Source: JARIHD01 sp041743655
Lineage (GTDB): Bacteria; Patescibacteriota; Saccharimonadia; Saccharimonadales; UBA4665
Length of the DNA stretch: 26,203 nucleotides
NCBI GenBank assembly: GCA_041743655.1
Contig: JBGTMJ010000062.1
Coordinates: 1 to 26,203, forward strand
Direction: 5' to 3'
Below the pieces are notes generated by a model. It was given only the letters and a program-made list of their open reading frames with translations, was not told the DNA's origin and ran no database searches. Below are positions 7,903 to 14,170 of this stretch, piece after piece (position 1 is the first letter of the stretch; each line of letters begins with the position of its first letter). The translations under genes and the position numbers were made by a program.

Positions 7903-7931
7903 ATTATATCCTGTTCTTTGTAATATTACAA
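7903..7931 (-). promoter_or_regulatory. Promoter of the DUF4097-like gene with palindromic -35 region
   Basis: TTGTAA (7931-7926), a 17-nt spacer and a perfect TATAAT (7908-7903) form a good promoter. The -35 lies in the perfect 14-bp palindrome TTGTAATATTACAA (7918-7931), a possible operator. The upstream gene's stop codon lies within it. Confidence 0.7.
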
Positions 7932-8747
7932 CTGAGTTATTGCACTGGGATGACAATACAGGCTATACACCCCTGCCGTAATCCCTTCAAACGGTCTACT
8001 CCGGTTCTGTATCCACCACACCACTCCATAGGTAGCTGTTTCCAATTGCCAAGTCGAGGTGTCTGCAATAAGTTTCGTGCTACTAACTTCTCCCTTCACT
8101 CCTACTAAGATATAACCCGCATGTTTAACAGTCAGATATAGCGCATATCGATCGGTAAAACCATGGAGCCAGTCAACAAGATGCATAAGATCCATAGTGG
8201 ATGCGACTGGTCTTTCATAGTTGGCTGCAACTGCAAGTCGTTGCAGCTGTGGCAGGGTAAGCACCAGTGCCGTGTTTGGGCGTTCTAAGACACTGAGTGG
8301 CGAAGCAATAATATAATCTATACTATCATTTGTAAGTACGGTCATTGCTTCATGCTTCTGAAGGAACTTTTCGACTAGAATTGCAGTCTCTGAGTTGCGT
8401 CCGAGGTCGCCTGCGAATAATACTCCGTCTGCCCACTTGCTCCCCTCGATTAGCTCCCCAAGAGCTGCTTGCGCAAAACTACCACTTGGCGTGCTAGGAG
8501 CAAATTCACCGTTTTCGATATGAGGACCGACAACTTTCTGAATAGCACTGGGAAGCAACACACGTGTCGTACCAATACCTGCTTTTATGCTTTCCGCGTA
8601 AGCCTCTGCCGGTGCCGCAAACCCATGGAGGTTGCCACCTATCAGCAAAAGCTTGCCGCTTAAGTGCCGGTTTTCAGGCTGGCTCCACTCCAGTTTCGGA
8701 AAGAGTGGTTTTCCTTGCTCTTGCTTATGCCAAAAATCCGCAGTCAT
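7926..8747 (-). CDS. Divergent NAD(P)H-hydrate dehydratase-like (YjeF C-domain/ribokinase fold) protein
   Basis: The protein has 273 aa from ATG 8747. The frame extends upstream to a TTG at 8795, but that stretch overlaps the xth reading frame, while ATG 8747 lies 17 nt past the xth stop. The N-terminal half carries hallmarks of ADP-dependent (S)-NAD(P)H-hydrate dehydratase: GKLLLIGG at 31-38, then GFAAPAEAYAESIKAGIGTTRVLLP, and a GVLFAGDLGRNSET segment at about 109-121 corresponding to the AGPGLG loop. The family repairs hydrated NADH/NADPH. The C-terminal motif GxGD, which supplies the catalytic Asp in this fold, is not found; the corresponding stretch reads ATYGVVWWIQNRSRPFEG. The C-terminus still resembles the family (FEGITAGVYSLYCH). 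It may be inactive or have a changed reaction. It is co-transcribed with xth. Confidence 0.7.
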   Translation of the reverse strand: MTADFWHKQEQGKPLFPKLEWSQPENRHLSGKLLLIGGNLHGFAAPAEAYAESIKAGIGTTRVLLPSAIQKVVGPHIENGEFAPSTPSGSFAQAALGELIEGSKWADGVLFAGDLGRNSETAILVEKFLQKHEAMTVLTNDSIDYIIASPLSVLERPNTALVLTLPQLQRLAVAANYERPVASTMDLMHLVDWLHGFTDRYALYLTVKHAGYILVGVKGEVSSTKLIADTSTWQLETATYGVVWWIQNRSRPFEGITAGVYSLYCHPSAITQL

Positions 8748-8764
8748 GCCGTTGGCGCCAATAT

Positions 8765-9562
8765 TTAGATATCCAAGGTAAGGCTTACCGGACAATGATC
8801 GGAACCCATAACGCTTGGTTCGATTGTGGCAGCCTTAACTTTGTCTTTGAGCGTTCCAGAGATTAAGAAATAGTCTATACGCCAGCCCACGTTACGTGTA
8901 CGAGCGCTGGCAAAATGGCTCCACCAGGTGTAGTAGCCGTTACCTTGCTTAAATAACCTGAGCGTATCTACGAAGCCGGAATCAATGAATGCCTGGAAGC
9001 CAGCGCGCTCCTCGTTGGTGAAGCCCTTTTTCCCCTGGTTAGGCTTGGGGTTCGCTAGGTCGTCTTCGGTATGGGCGACGTTTAAATCACCACAAAATAT
9101 AACCGGCTTGTATTTTTCTAATTGCTTGCAGTATGCCAGAAACGCTGGGTCCCAATGGTTTTGGCGCAGGGGGATACGACTTAAATCGTCTTTGGCGTTT
9201 GGCGTGTAGACGGTGACTATATAGAACCTATCGTATTCAGCGGTGATTACCCTGCCTTCTTTGTTAGGGTCGCCGTAGATGTCTCCCGTGACCTTATATG
9301 CTTGGATGATACTTTCCGGCAGGCCTTTGGTGACTGTAAGCGGCTTTACTTTCGAAAAAATAGCTGTCCCAGAATAGCCTTTTTTCTCCGCAGAGTTCCA
9401 ATATTCTTGATAATCGGGAAGGTCAATCTCGGCCTGCCCTTGCTCTGCCTTGGTTTCCTGCAAACACAATATGTCAGGCTGATGCTTCTGCATAAAGGGT
9501 ACGAATTGTTCTTTGCGGACAACAGCGCGTATGCCGTTAACATTCCAGGAGTAAATTCTCAT
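8765..9562 (-). CDS. xth: Exodeoxyribonuclease III / AP endonuclease
   Basis: The 265-aa protein is full length for the ExoIII family of the endonuclease/exonuclease/phosphatase fold. It cuts abasic sites and removes 3' blocking groups in base excision repair. Conserved residues are present: Asn7 in SWNVNGIRA, Glu36 in LQETKAEQ, Tyr119 in VYTPNA, Asp159 and Asn161 in CGDLNVAH, and Asp255-His256 in GSDHCPVSL. Start ATG 9562 is preceded by GGAAG 6 nt upstream, within the end of the coiled-coil gene, which stops 3 nt before. The three genes (coiled coil, xth, hydrate dehydratase-like) therefore form an operon on the minus strand. Confidence 0.97.
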   Translation of the reverse strand: MRIYSWNVNGIRAVVRKEQFVPFMQKHQPDILCLQETKAEQGQAEIDLPDYQEYWNSAEKKGYSGTAIFSKVKPLTVTKGLPESIIQAYKVTGDIYGDPNKEGRVITAEYDRFYIVTVYTPNAKDDLSRIPLRQNHWDPAFLAYCKQLEKYKPVIFCGDLNVAHTEDDLANPKPNQGKKGFTNEERAGFQAFIDSGFVDTLRLFKQGNGYYTWWSHFASARTRNVGWRIDYFLISGTLKDKVKAATIEPSVMGSDHCPVSLTLDI

Positions 9563-9565
9563 AAT

Positions 9566-10021
9566 CTACTTCCGCTCTAACTTCCGCAGACGGTCATCTT
9601 GTTGGTTATACTTTTTGTCATCGCTGCGGTCATCTTGCCAAATCCGGGCAGTTTCACGCTCCAACTTTTGTATGCGGTCCTCGAGCTGGGGTATCTTACG
9701 TATCTCCTGCTGAATATACGCAATGGCGTCTATAGAACGGCGGATCTCCTCACGGGTTTGACGGTGTGCGTCTGTAAGACCCCGCAAAGATTCACTTATA
9801 TCACTCCGGGTGCGGACGAGGCTATTGGCGTCCTCACGGACAGTGTTGTGTGAATCAGTCAGCTTCCGCACGTGTTCGTGAACAGCACGATGGCTGTTGT
9901 TAAGTTCCTGAAGGCTGGTATACAGGCGTTGCTGGTATTCCACAATAGTTTTCATGTCACTGTGCGTGACGAATATATTCTTAAGGGCTTCAATAAATTC
10001 AGGGTCGTCTGTACCATGCAT
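9566..10021 (-). CDS. Small coiled-coil protein of unknown function
   Basis: The protein has 151 aa and is strongly charged. It is predicted to be helical with heptad-like spacing from about residue 25 to the end (repeats such as LTDSHNTVRED, LTDAHRQTREE, IRKIPQLEDRIQKLERE and DDRLRKLERK). The two related segments LTDSH-NTVRE and LTDAH-RQTREE suggest an internal repeat. No membrane helix, signal or catalytic motif is seen. It is the first gene of the operon with xth. TAAAAT (10033-10028) ends 7 nt before ATG 10021, giving leaderless geometry. It is divergent from pyrH. It is not recognised as a named family and could be a scaffold or structural partner. Confidence 0.7.
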   Translation of the reverse strand: MHGTDDPEFIEALKNIFVTHSDMKTIVEYQQRLYTSLQELNNSHRAVHEHVRKLTDSHNTVREDANSLVRTRSDISESLRGLTDAHRQTREEIRRSIDAIAYIQQEIRKIPQLEDRIQKLERETARIWQDDRSDDKKYNQQDDRLRKLERK

Positions 10022-10027
10022 GCTACT

Positions 10028-10033
10028 ATTTTA
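10028..10033 (-). promoter_or_regulatory. -10 box of the coiled-coil/xth operon
   Basis: TAAAAT on the minus strand ends 7 nt before ATG 10021, placing the transcript start on the start codon. No clear -35 was found. Confidence 0.4.
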
Positions 10034-10057
10034 CCATTTAAAGGAGTATGTTGCATT

Positions 10058-10087
10058 TTGTCAGTGATGATTATGTTTGGCTATAGT
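10058..10087 (+). promoter_or_regulatory. pyrH promoter
   Basis: TTGTCA (10058-10063), an 18-nt spacer and TATAGT (10082-10087) form a good sigma-A-type promoter. The predicted start near 10094 gives a leader of about 40 nt before ATG 10135. The leader has no clear Shine-Dalgarno sequence. Confidence 0.6.
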
Positions 10088-10134
10088 TGAAAAGCTATTG
10101 GTTTTGCCGGCAATGTCTGCTAGTCTTATGGGCA

Positions 10135-10845
10135 ATGTATAAACGTATTCTTCTCAAAATCTCGGGTGAACAACTGTCTGGAAAACATGAATTTGGGATT
10201 GATACGGAAGTTGTAGATTATCTTGCAAAGGAATGTTCTAAAGTTGTTGCGGCCGGTTGTCAGCTTGTGCTGGTCATTGGTGGGGGTAACCTTGTACGTG
10301 GTGCGGAGCTTGCCGGAAATGGCATTAAACGTGTTACAGCCGACCAGATGGGTATGCTTTCTGGCCTTATGAATGCCATGGCTCTTACTGACATTTTCGA
10401 GAGCCAGGGTTTGGCTACCCGCTGTATGAGCAATATTTTTGCCACCCAGGTTGCGGAGTCATACTCCTTTCGTTTAGCAGAGAAGCACCTGGAGCGTAAT
10501 CGAGTTGTGGTTATCGCCGGCGGCCTTGGCCGTCCTTTTTTTACCCATGATACTGCCGCTGTAAGCCTTGGCCTTGAACTTGATTGCGATATCGTCATTA
10601 AAGCGACGAAAGTTGACGGTGTATACGACAAAGATCCTGCTAAATACCCCGGTGCCAAGAGGTTTGCAAAAATCAACTACCAGGCAGCTATCGAGAATGC
10701 GGCTATCAAGGTCATGGACAAGGCGGCCCTGGGCCTAGCCATGGAACAAAAAATGCCTTTAGTTGTCCTTGATGCCGAAACGCCAGGCAACCTGCTAAAG
10801 GTAGCCATGGGTAAGCCCGCCGGTACAATCGTTAGTAAGGGTTAA
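10135..10845 (+). CDS. pyrH: UMP kinase
   Basis: The protein has 236 aa from ATG 10135, matching bacterial UMP kinases. A TTG at 10087 would add 16 residues without family resemblance and lies within the -10 box, so it is rejected. It belongs to the amino-acid-kinase fold and phosphorylates UMP to UDP in pyrimidine synthesis, working as a hexamer. Visible motifs are YKRILLKISGEQL at the N-terminus, LVIGGGNLVRGAE, the TADQMGMLSGLMNAMAL stretch, FFTHDTAAV, and KATKVDGVYDKDP. pyrH is often followed by frr or preceded by tsf; neither is here, so the gene stands alone with its own promoter. Confidence 0.97.
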   Translation: MYKRILLKISGEQLSGKHEFGIDTEVVDYLAKECSKVVAAGCQLVLVIGGGNLVRGAELAGNGIKRVTADQMGMLSGLMNAMALTDIFESQGLATRCMSNIFATQVAESYSFRLAEKHLERNRVVVIAGGLGRPFFTHDTAAVSLGLELDCDIVIKATKVDGVYDKDPAKYPGAKRFAKINYQAAIENAAIKVMDKAALGLAMEQKMPLVVLDAETPGNLLKVAMGKPAGTIVSKG

Positions 10846-10939
10846 GCTGCTTGCTCTCGAAGCCTGCTTTAAGCCCTGTTTCCAATGTTGTGGTTGCATG
10901 ACAGCTAAAACTGCTGCCCGAACCATCTGCAAAGAATAA

Positions 10940-10981
10940 TTGACATATTATACCGTTGGTACTATACTAATGGCATAGTAT
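10940..10981 (+). promoter_or_regulatory. padR promoter with operator-like inverted repeat
   Basis: TTGACA (10940-10945), a 17-nt spacer and TATACT (10963-10968) form a near-consensus promoter. The start codon 10980 is 12 nt after the -10, so the leader is only about 5 nt. ATACTA-N6-TAGTAT (10964-10981) spans the -10 and the start codon and is a candidate autoregulatory PadR site. Confidence 0.75.
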
Positions 10982-11363
10982 GATTTTAGATGACTATGAA
11001 CAACAATTGCTAAACGGATGGGAAGACGTCTTTAAAAAAGGCCAGCTTACGATGTGGATATTGCTGAGCCTTAAGGATGGCCCAAAGCATATGGCGGAAA
11101 TTAAGGCTTTAATAAAGGATCTTACAAACGGAACTCTTTCAGCAGATGATCAAAGTATGTACCGGGCATTGCGGCGTTATTACGATGCGGAAATGGTGGC
11201 TTTTACGAGCCAAACCGGCAACAGTGGCCCTGACCGTAAAGTATATAGCCTCACTCCCACCGGCATGCGTGTGCTAACTCAGTTTTTAGACCGTAATATC
11301 ACTGGCGTTTTTTACAAGCCAGCAACGAGTGCCCTAATTACAAGGAGATTAAAAAATGAGTAA
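10980..11363 (+). CDS. PadR-family transcriptional regulator
   Basis: The protein has 127 aa. It fits the PadR winged-helix pattern: QLTMWILLSLKDGPKHMAEIKALI (helix 1-2), a middle segment with SMYRALRRYYDAEMVAF (recognition helix and wing), and RKVYSLTPTGMRVLTQFLDR (end of the wing and dimerisation helix). PadR proteins repress nearby membrane or efflux genes and often their own promoter, and dissociate on binding small molecules. Its stop overlaps the next gene (ATGAGTAA), which encodes a membrane protein, the typical PadR partner layout. The promoter is near consensus and carries an inverted repeat at the start. Ligand unknown. Confidence 0.85.
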   Translation: MILDDYEQQLLNGWEDVFKKGQLTMWILLSLKDGPKHMAEIKALIKDLTNGTLSADDQSMYRALRRYYDAEMVAFTSQTGNSGPDRKVYSLTPTGMRVLTQFLDRNITGVFYKPATSALITRRLKNE

Positions 11364-11925
11364 CGATTTAAATAATATCGTGCCCGCCAAGGAGACGGGA
11401 AATAGTATGAGAGCTAGGGTAACAAGATATATAAATGCATTAAAGTTCAGGCTTAAACCCGGATCGCCCATTAAGCTTTGGCAACTTTACGCCATCATGC
11501 TTATTGGCTATTTCTTTATTCCGATTGGCGTATGGGTACTTATGCCTGAATTTTATTCTTGGGTACATGGTTACTCATGGCTCTTCATTCTAGTCATCCC
11601 TGTCAGTTTTATCTTGACTGATATACTGTTGCGGACCTGGTTGCATTATATTCGAGGGAGCATTGGCGCCGCAGAAGTCGTGTTCTGGTGGCTTTTATTC
11701 TTTCTATTGTTTGCACCTGGAATCATTGCCATTGCATACGATTTTATAACCGGCTTCCAATATGTTGGGGCCGAGGTAGATACGAACGGTAAGCTGGCAC
11801 AGGTCGGTATTGGCATTGGCATTGTCCTGTTCCTGCTCTACTTATTCATCAGTGGTGATAAGCAATTGAAAAAGTTGCAATCAGACACCATTAAAGACAC
11901 TGATAAGAAAAAGTTATTCCAATAG
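11356..11925 (+). CDS. Four-helix membrane protein co-transcribed with padR
   Basis: The protein has 189 aa. The start overlaps the padR stop by 8 nt and has a strong AAGGAG 8 nt upstream, so translation is coupled and SD-driven. Four hydrophobic helices can be seen: about 43-62 (WQLYAIMLIGYFFIPIGVWV), 70-92, 107-128 (WWLLFFLLFAPGIIAIAYDF) and 144-165. The C-terminal tail is basic (QLKKLQSDTIKDTDKKKLFQ). No known family was recognised. By context it is the likely target of PadR control. A Rho-independent terminator follows at 11977. Confidence 0.78.
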   Translation: MSNDLNNIVPAKETGNSMRARVTRYINALKFRLKPGSPIKLWQLYAIMLIGYFFIPIGVWVLMPEFYSWVHGYSWLFILVIPVSFILTDILLRTWLHYIRGSIGAAEVVFWWLLFFLLFAPGIIAIAYDFITGFQYVGAEVDTNGKLAQVGIGIGIVLFLLYLFISGDKQLKKLQSDTIKDTDKKKLFQ

Positions 11926-11976
11926 TTGACTCTTCAGATAGCTCGAATAACTCTCAGCTCTTATCTGCTCTAATAT

Positions 11977-12008
11977 AAAAATGACCCGCAGTTTGACGGG
12001 TCATTTTT
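11977..12008. terminator. Rho-independent terminator after the padR operon
   Basis: A perfect 12-bp stem AAAAATGACCCG / CGGGTCATTTTT with loop CAGTTTGA ends in a T-run (TTTTT) on the plus strand. The A-run at its left end makes it potentially bidirectional. Confidence 0.92.
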
Positions 12009-12097
12009 AATAGCGGAACACACGGGTCTGGAACTTGTTCCCTGTCTCATATTCTAGCAGTAATAGCGTCAATATAGCGTGGGTCAGGAGGCGGATA

Positions 12098-12128
12098 TTG
12101 ACAGGATCTGCCATTTTACTTGTTTAAT
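12098..12128 (+). promoter_or_regulatory. Probable promoter of the AraC gene
   Basis: A perfect TTGACA (12098-12103) is followed at 19 nt by TTTAAT (12123-12128). A start near 12135 would exclude the TTG at 12120 as initiation codon and leave a 30-nt leader before ATG 12165. Confidence 0.5.
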
Positions 12129-12164
12129 ACTGAGCATTCAAACGCATCGGTTAAAATAGAGGTA

Positions 12165-12836
12165 ATGTACGAAGAGAGATCATCGACATCCGACCTAATA
12201 AACTGCGTTTGGCATGCGGTTGCCAAAGAGAGCGCAACTTTTACTGATCCAGCTAACGAATATTGGGGACTGGCATTCACAAAACATGTCAATGGTTCGT
12301 TTTCTGCTGAGCTTGTTGGCCCCACGCTCAAACCTCGTAGTATGGATAGTCATTCGGGAGAAGAGTATTGGGGTATGGAATTTAAGGCACATGTCGTTAT
12401 GCGTGGTGTCAATAAACAAATTATCCTGGGAGATTTTATAAAGCTGCCCGTGTCACGGGGTTGCTTTTATGTTGCAAAAACCGACTATGACATACCGAGT
12501 TACGAGACACTGGAAAGTATGGTTGATCAGTTAGAAAAAAGCGGAGTTATTGCAGGCAGCGATATTATCCGCAAGTCTCTTGGCGGTAATGAAAAAAATA
12601 TCTCACAGCGCAGCCGACAAAGACACTTCAAGCAAGTTACAGGGCTGACAAAGAAGCAGATTACGCAGCTAGAACGTGCCCGGCACGCATTCTTTTTGCT
12701 ACAAAGCGGCAGCAATGCCACTGAGGTTGCCAATGAAGTGGGCTACTCTGACCAAGCTCACATGATACGCTCGTTAAAGGCTATTAGGTCGGAAACTCCT
12801 GCACAAATCATTGCTCGGTACGCTAGCCGCAAGTAG
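12165..12836 (+). CDS. AraC-family transcriptional regulator
   Basis: The protein has 223 aa from ATG 12165. The frame reaches a TTG at 12120, which lies within the predicted promoter; the family usually begins with the Y-E-E-R-x-S segment, as here (MYEERSSTSDLINCVW). The N-terminal ~130 residues form an AraC_N/DUF6597-like sensor with GPTLKP-type strands and WGMEFKAH. The C-terminal HTH_18 domain is seen from about residue 145: ISQRSRQRHFKQVTGL, then ATEVANEVGYSDQAHMIRSL (second HTH) and ETPAQI. Such proteins activate or repress neighbouring genes. The VOC gene 77 nt downstream is the obvious candidate target. The effector is not known. Confidence 0.87.
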   Translation: MYEERSSTSDLINCVWHAVAKESATFTDPANEYWGLAFTKHVNGSFSAELVGPTLKPRSMDSHSGEEYWGMEFKAHVVMRGVNKQIILGDFIKLPVSRGCFYVAKTDYDIPSYETLESMVDQLEKSGVIAGSDIIRKSLGGNEKNISQRSRQRHFKQVTGLTKKQITQLERARHAFFLLQSGSNATEVANEVGYSDQAHMIRSLKAIRSETPAQIIARYASRK

Positions 12837-12913
12837 ATACTGGCGGATTTATTCAATACCCTAAGATTTATCTGCGACATACTAGCTATGAAGTAACTAA
12901 AAGGAAAGAATTT

Positions 12914-13432
12914 ATGAAAAGTAGCATCATACCAGCCGCTCCAGAGGGCTACAACACAGTTGATTCGTTTATTATTACTAAAGATGCGCTCAAGCTAATA
13001 GCGTTTTTAGAAAAAGTATTCGGAGCCGAAGAAGTAAAAGAGGCTCACACTGTTGACGATGATGGCTTGCTGCTACACTCAGAGTTAAAGATTGGCAGCT
13101 CAGTAGTTATGATTGCCGACAGAAAGGTGGGCTGGCCGTTTACGCCTAGCTTATTGAGGGTATATGTTGATGATGTTGAACAGGCACTACAGACCGCAAA
13201 GAAACTAGGAGCAAAAATTGTAACCGAGCCAACTGATTTTTACGGCGACAAACTCTCCCGCTTCCAAGACCCCTGGAGCAATTTGTGGTGGGTATACGAG
13301 CATGGAAAAGAAGTAAGCTGGGAGGCGACTATCGACGGTACTAGTGATGAAGCGTGGGTTTCAGAACCAACCAAAGAATTAATGTACATACATGATACTC
13401 TCATGGATGTGATGAAAAAACTGGGGCGTTGA
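12914..13432 (+). CDS. VOC/glyoxalase-superfamily protein (PhnB-like)
   Basis: The 172-aa protein has an AAGGAA Shine-Dalgarno 7 nt upstream of ATG 12914. It has the paired beta-alpha-beta-beta-beta layout of the vicinal-oxygen-chelate fold: the first module has AFLEKVFGAEEV and GLLLHSELKIGSSVVMIAD, the second has LLRVYVDDVEQALQTAKKLGAKIV, then SRFQDPWSNLWWVYEH. The ending resembles PhnB-like proteins, which include antibiotic-binding and dioxygenase-like members. Substrate cannot be predicted. A C-terminal helical tail of ~40 residues extends past the fold. The gene sits after an AraC regulator and before a decayed second copy, consistent with an AraC-controlled detoxification or resistance unit. 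Confidence 0.88.
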   Translation: MKSSIIPAAPEGYNTVDSFIITKDALKLIAFLEKVFGAEEVKEAHTVDDDGLLLHSELKIGSSVVMIADRKVGWPFTPSLLRVYVDDVEQALQTAKKLGAKIVTEPTDFYGDKLSRFQDPWSNLWWVYEHGKEVSWEATIDGTSDEAWVSEPTKELMYIHDTLMDVMKKLGR

Positions 13433-13560
13433 TAGCTCTTAGTCAAAATATAGTGTACTTAGGTTCGTTTGTGGGATTGTTTCAAAGCTCGCAAACCAGA
13501 AATTGCACTCCCATGCGCAAGTTAGACGCCCTAACAGAAAGCTTGATACAATAAAACCAT

Positions 13561-13746
13561 ATGACCAAGAAACCATAATCCCCAGTACCTGATGGCTATC
13601 ATACCTTCAACCCATGGATTATCCCAAAGAACGGTGCTCCACAATTAATTCAATTTCTGGAATAGGTATTTGAGGCTAAAGGAGGTAAAGGAAGCACGCA
13701 TCCCCGATACTGACAGCCTCCTGGTTCATTCGGAAGTGAGTATCGT
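13561..13746 (+). pseudogene. Decayed tandem copy of the VOC gene
   Basis: Reading from ATG 13561 gives MTKKP, a TAA, then SPVPDGYHTFNPWII, QLIQFLE, a TAG, VFEAK, and after a frameshift at about 13681, EVKEARIPDTDSLLVHSEVSI. This aligns directly with the intact neighbour (PAAPEGYNTVDSFII, LIAFLEKVFGAEEVKEA, LLLHSELKIG). Homology stops near 13746, so about two thirds of the gene is missing. The copy carries two in-frame stops, one frameshift and a 3' truncation. Its former promoter box TACAAT (13547-13552) still lies 9 nt before the ATG. Confidence 0.88.
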
Positions 13747-13778
13747 TCATTACCTAACATCTCCACCTAAATGAAAAT

Positions 13779-13816
13779 GACCCTCTCCTTTAGTAGACGC
13801 TTTAAGGGAGTGGGTC
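13779..13816 (-). terminator. Terminator after tRNA-Ser
   Basis: On the minus strand a stem of about 12 bp (GACCC and CTCC blocks with one T-T mismatch and one G-T pair) is followed by ATTTTCATTT. It lies 18 nt past the tRNA 3' end. Confidence 0.75.
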
Positions 13817-13834
13817 GGATCCGAACTTTATTTT

Positions 13835-13926
13835 TGGCGGAGAGGGCGGGATTCGAACCCGCGATCCCGATTGCTCGGGATACACACTTTCCAGGCGTGC
13901 TCCTTCAACCACTCGGACACCTCTCC
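13835..13926 (-). tRNA. tRNA-Ser (anticodon GGA)
   Basis: This is a 92-nt class II tRNA decoding UCC/UCU. Acceptor stem GGAGAGG pairs with CCTCTCC, followed by discriminator G and an encoded CCA (13837-13835). The D-arm has GTCCGAGTGGTTGAAGGAGC, the anticodon loop CTGGAAA contains GGA, and the long variable arm pairs ATCCCGA with TCGGGAT. The T-arm reads GCGGGTTCGAATCCCGC. The short frames over this locus on both strands are artefacts. Confidence 0.97.
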
Positions 13927-13940
13927 AAAAAGACCCTCGT

Positions 13941-13946
13941 ATTATA
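13941..13946 (-). promoter_or_regulatory. -10 box of tRNA-Ser
   Basis: A perfect TATAAT on the minus strand places the transcription start near 13934, about 8 nt before the mature 5' end. A possible weak -35, TTAGTA, lies 17 nt upstream. Confidence 0.6.
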
Positions 13947-13982
13947 CCGTAAAAGTTAGCGGTTACTAAGTAAGGAATAGCT

Positions 13983-14095
13983 AGAGAAACAGCGGGGATA
14001 ATTCTGGAGATTTGACCACGGAAGTCCAAATGTGTTATTCAAACACATTTGGAAGCCGTACCTCAAATCGGAGGAATTATCCCCGCTGTTTCTCT
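13983..14095. repeat. 113-nt near-perfect hairpin between divergent promoters
   Basis: Outer arms of 22 bp pair perfectly (13983-14004 with 14074-14095; AGAGAAACAGCGGGGATAAT begins the left arm). Further inward, GATTTG/CAAATC (14009-14014/14064-14069), ACGG/CCGT (14018-14021/14056-14059) and a perfect 12-bp stem TCCAAATGTGTT (14025-14036/14042-14053) with loop ATTCA continue the fold in register. It lies outside both the predicted tRNA-Ser and ABC transcripts, so a terminator is not needed. It could be a small structured RNA, a palindromic mobile element such as a MITE, or a protein-binding or cruciform DNA site. Confidence 0.9.
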
Positions 14096-14156
14096 TCTCG
14101 ACTCATAGCATGAAAAATTACTACGTTAGTTGCTTGCGGCATACGCAAATAAGCAG

Positions 14157-14162
14157 TTACAC
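14157..14162 (+). promoter_or_regulatory. -10 box of the ABC transporter operon
   Basis: TACACT ends 9 nt before ATG 14171 (predicted start about +3, near leaderless). TTGCGG lies 18 nt upstream as a possible -35. Confidence 0.45.
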
Positions 14163-14170
14163 TCAGGCTG

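Noticed and set aside
8748..8795. TTG start for the hydrate dehydratase-like gene
   Set aside because: The extra 16 residues are an out-of-frame reading of the xth 3' end; ATG 8747 is 17 nt past the xth stop.
13771..14029. Two frames on opposite strands near 13771-14029
   Set aside because: Both read through tRNA-Ser (AERAGFEPAIPIARD and RVRIPPSPP-type artefacts) and lack RBS or family resemblance.
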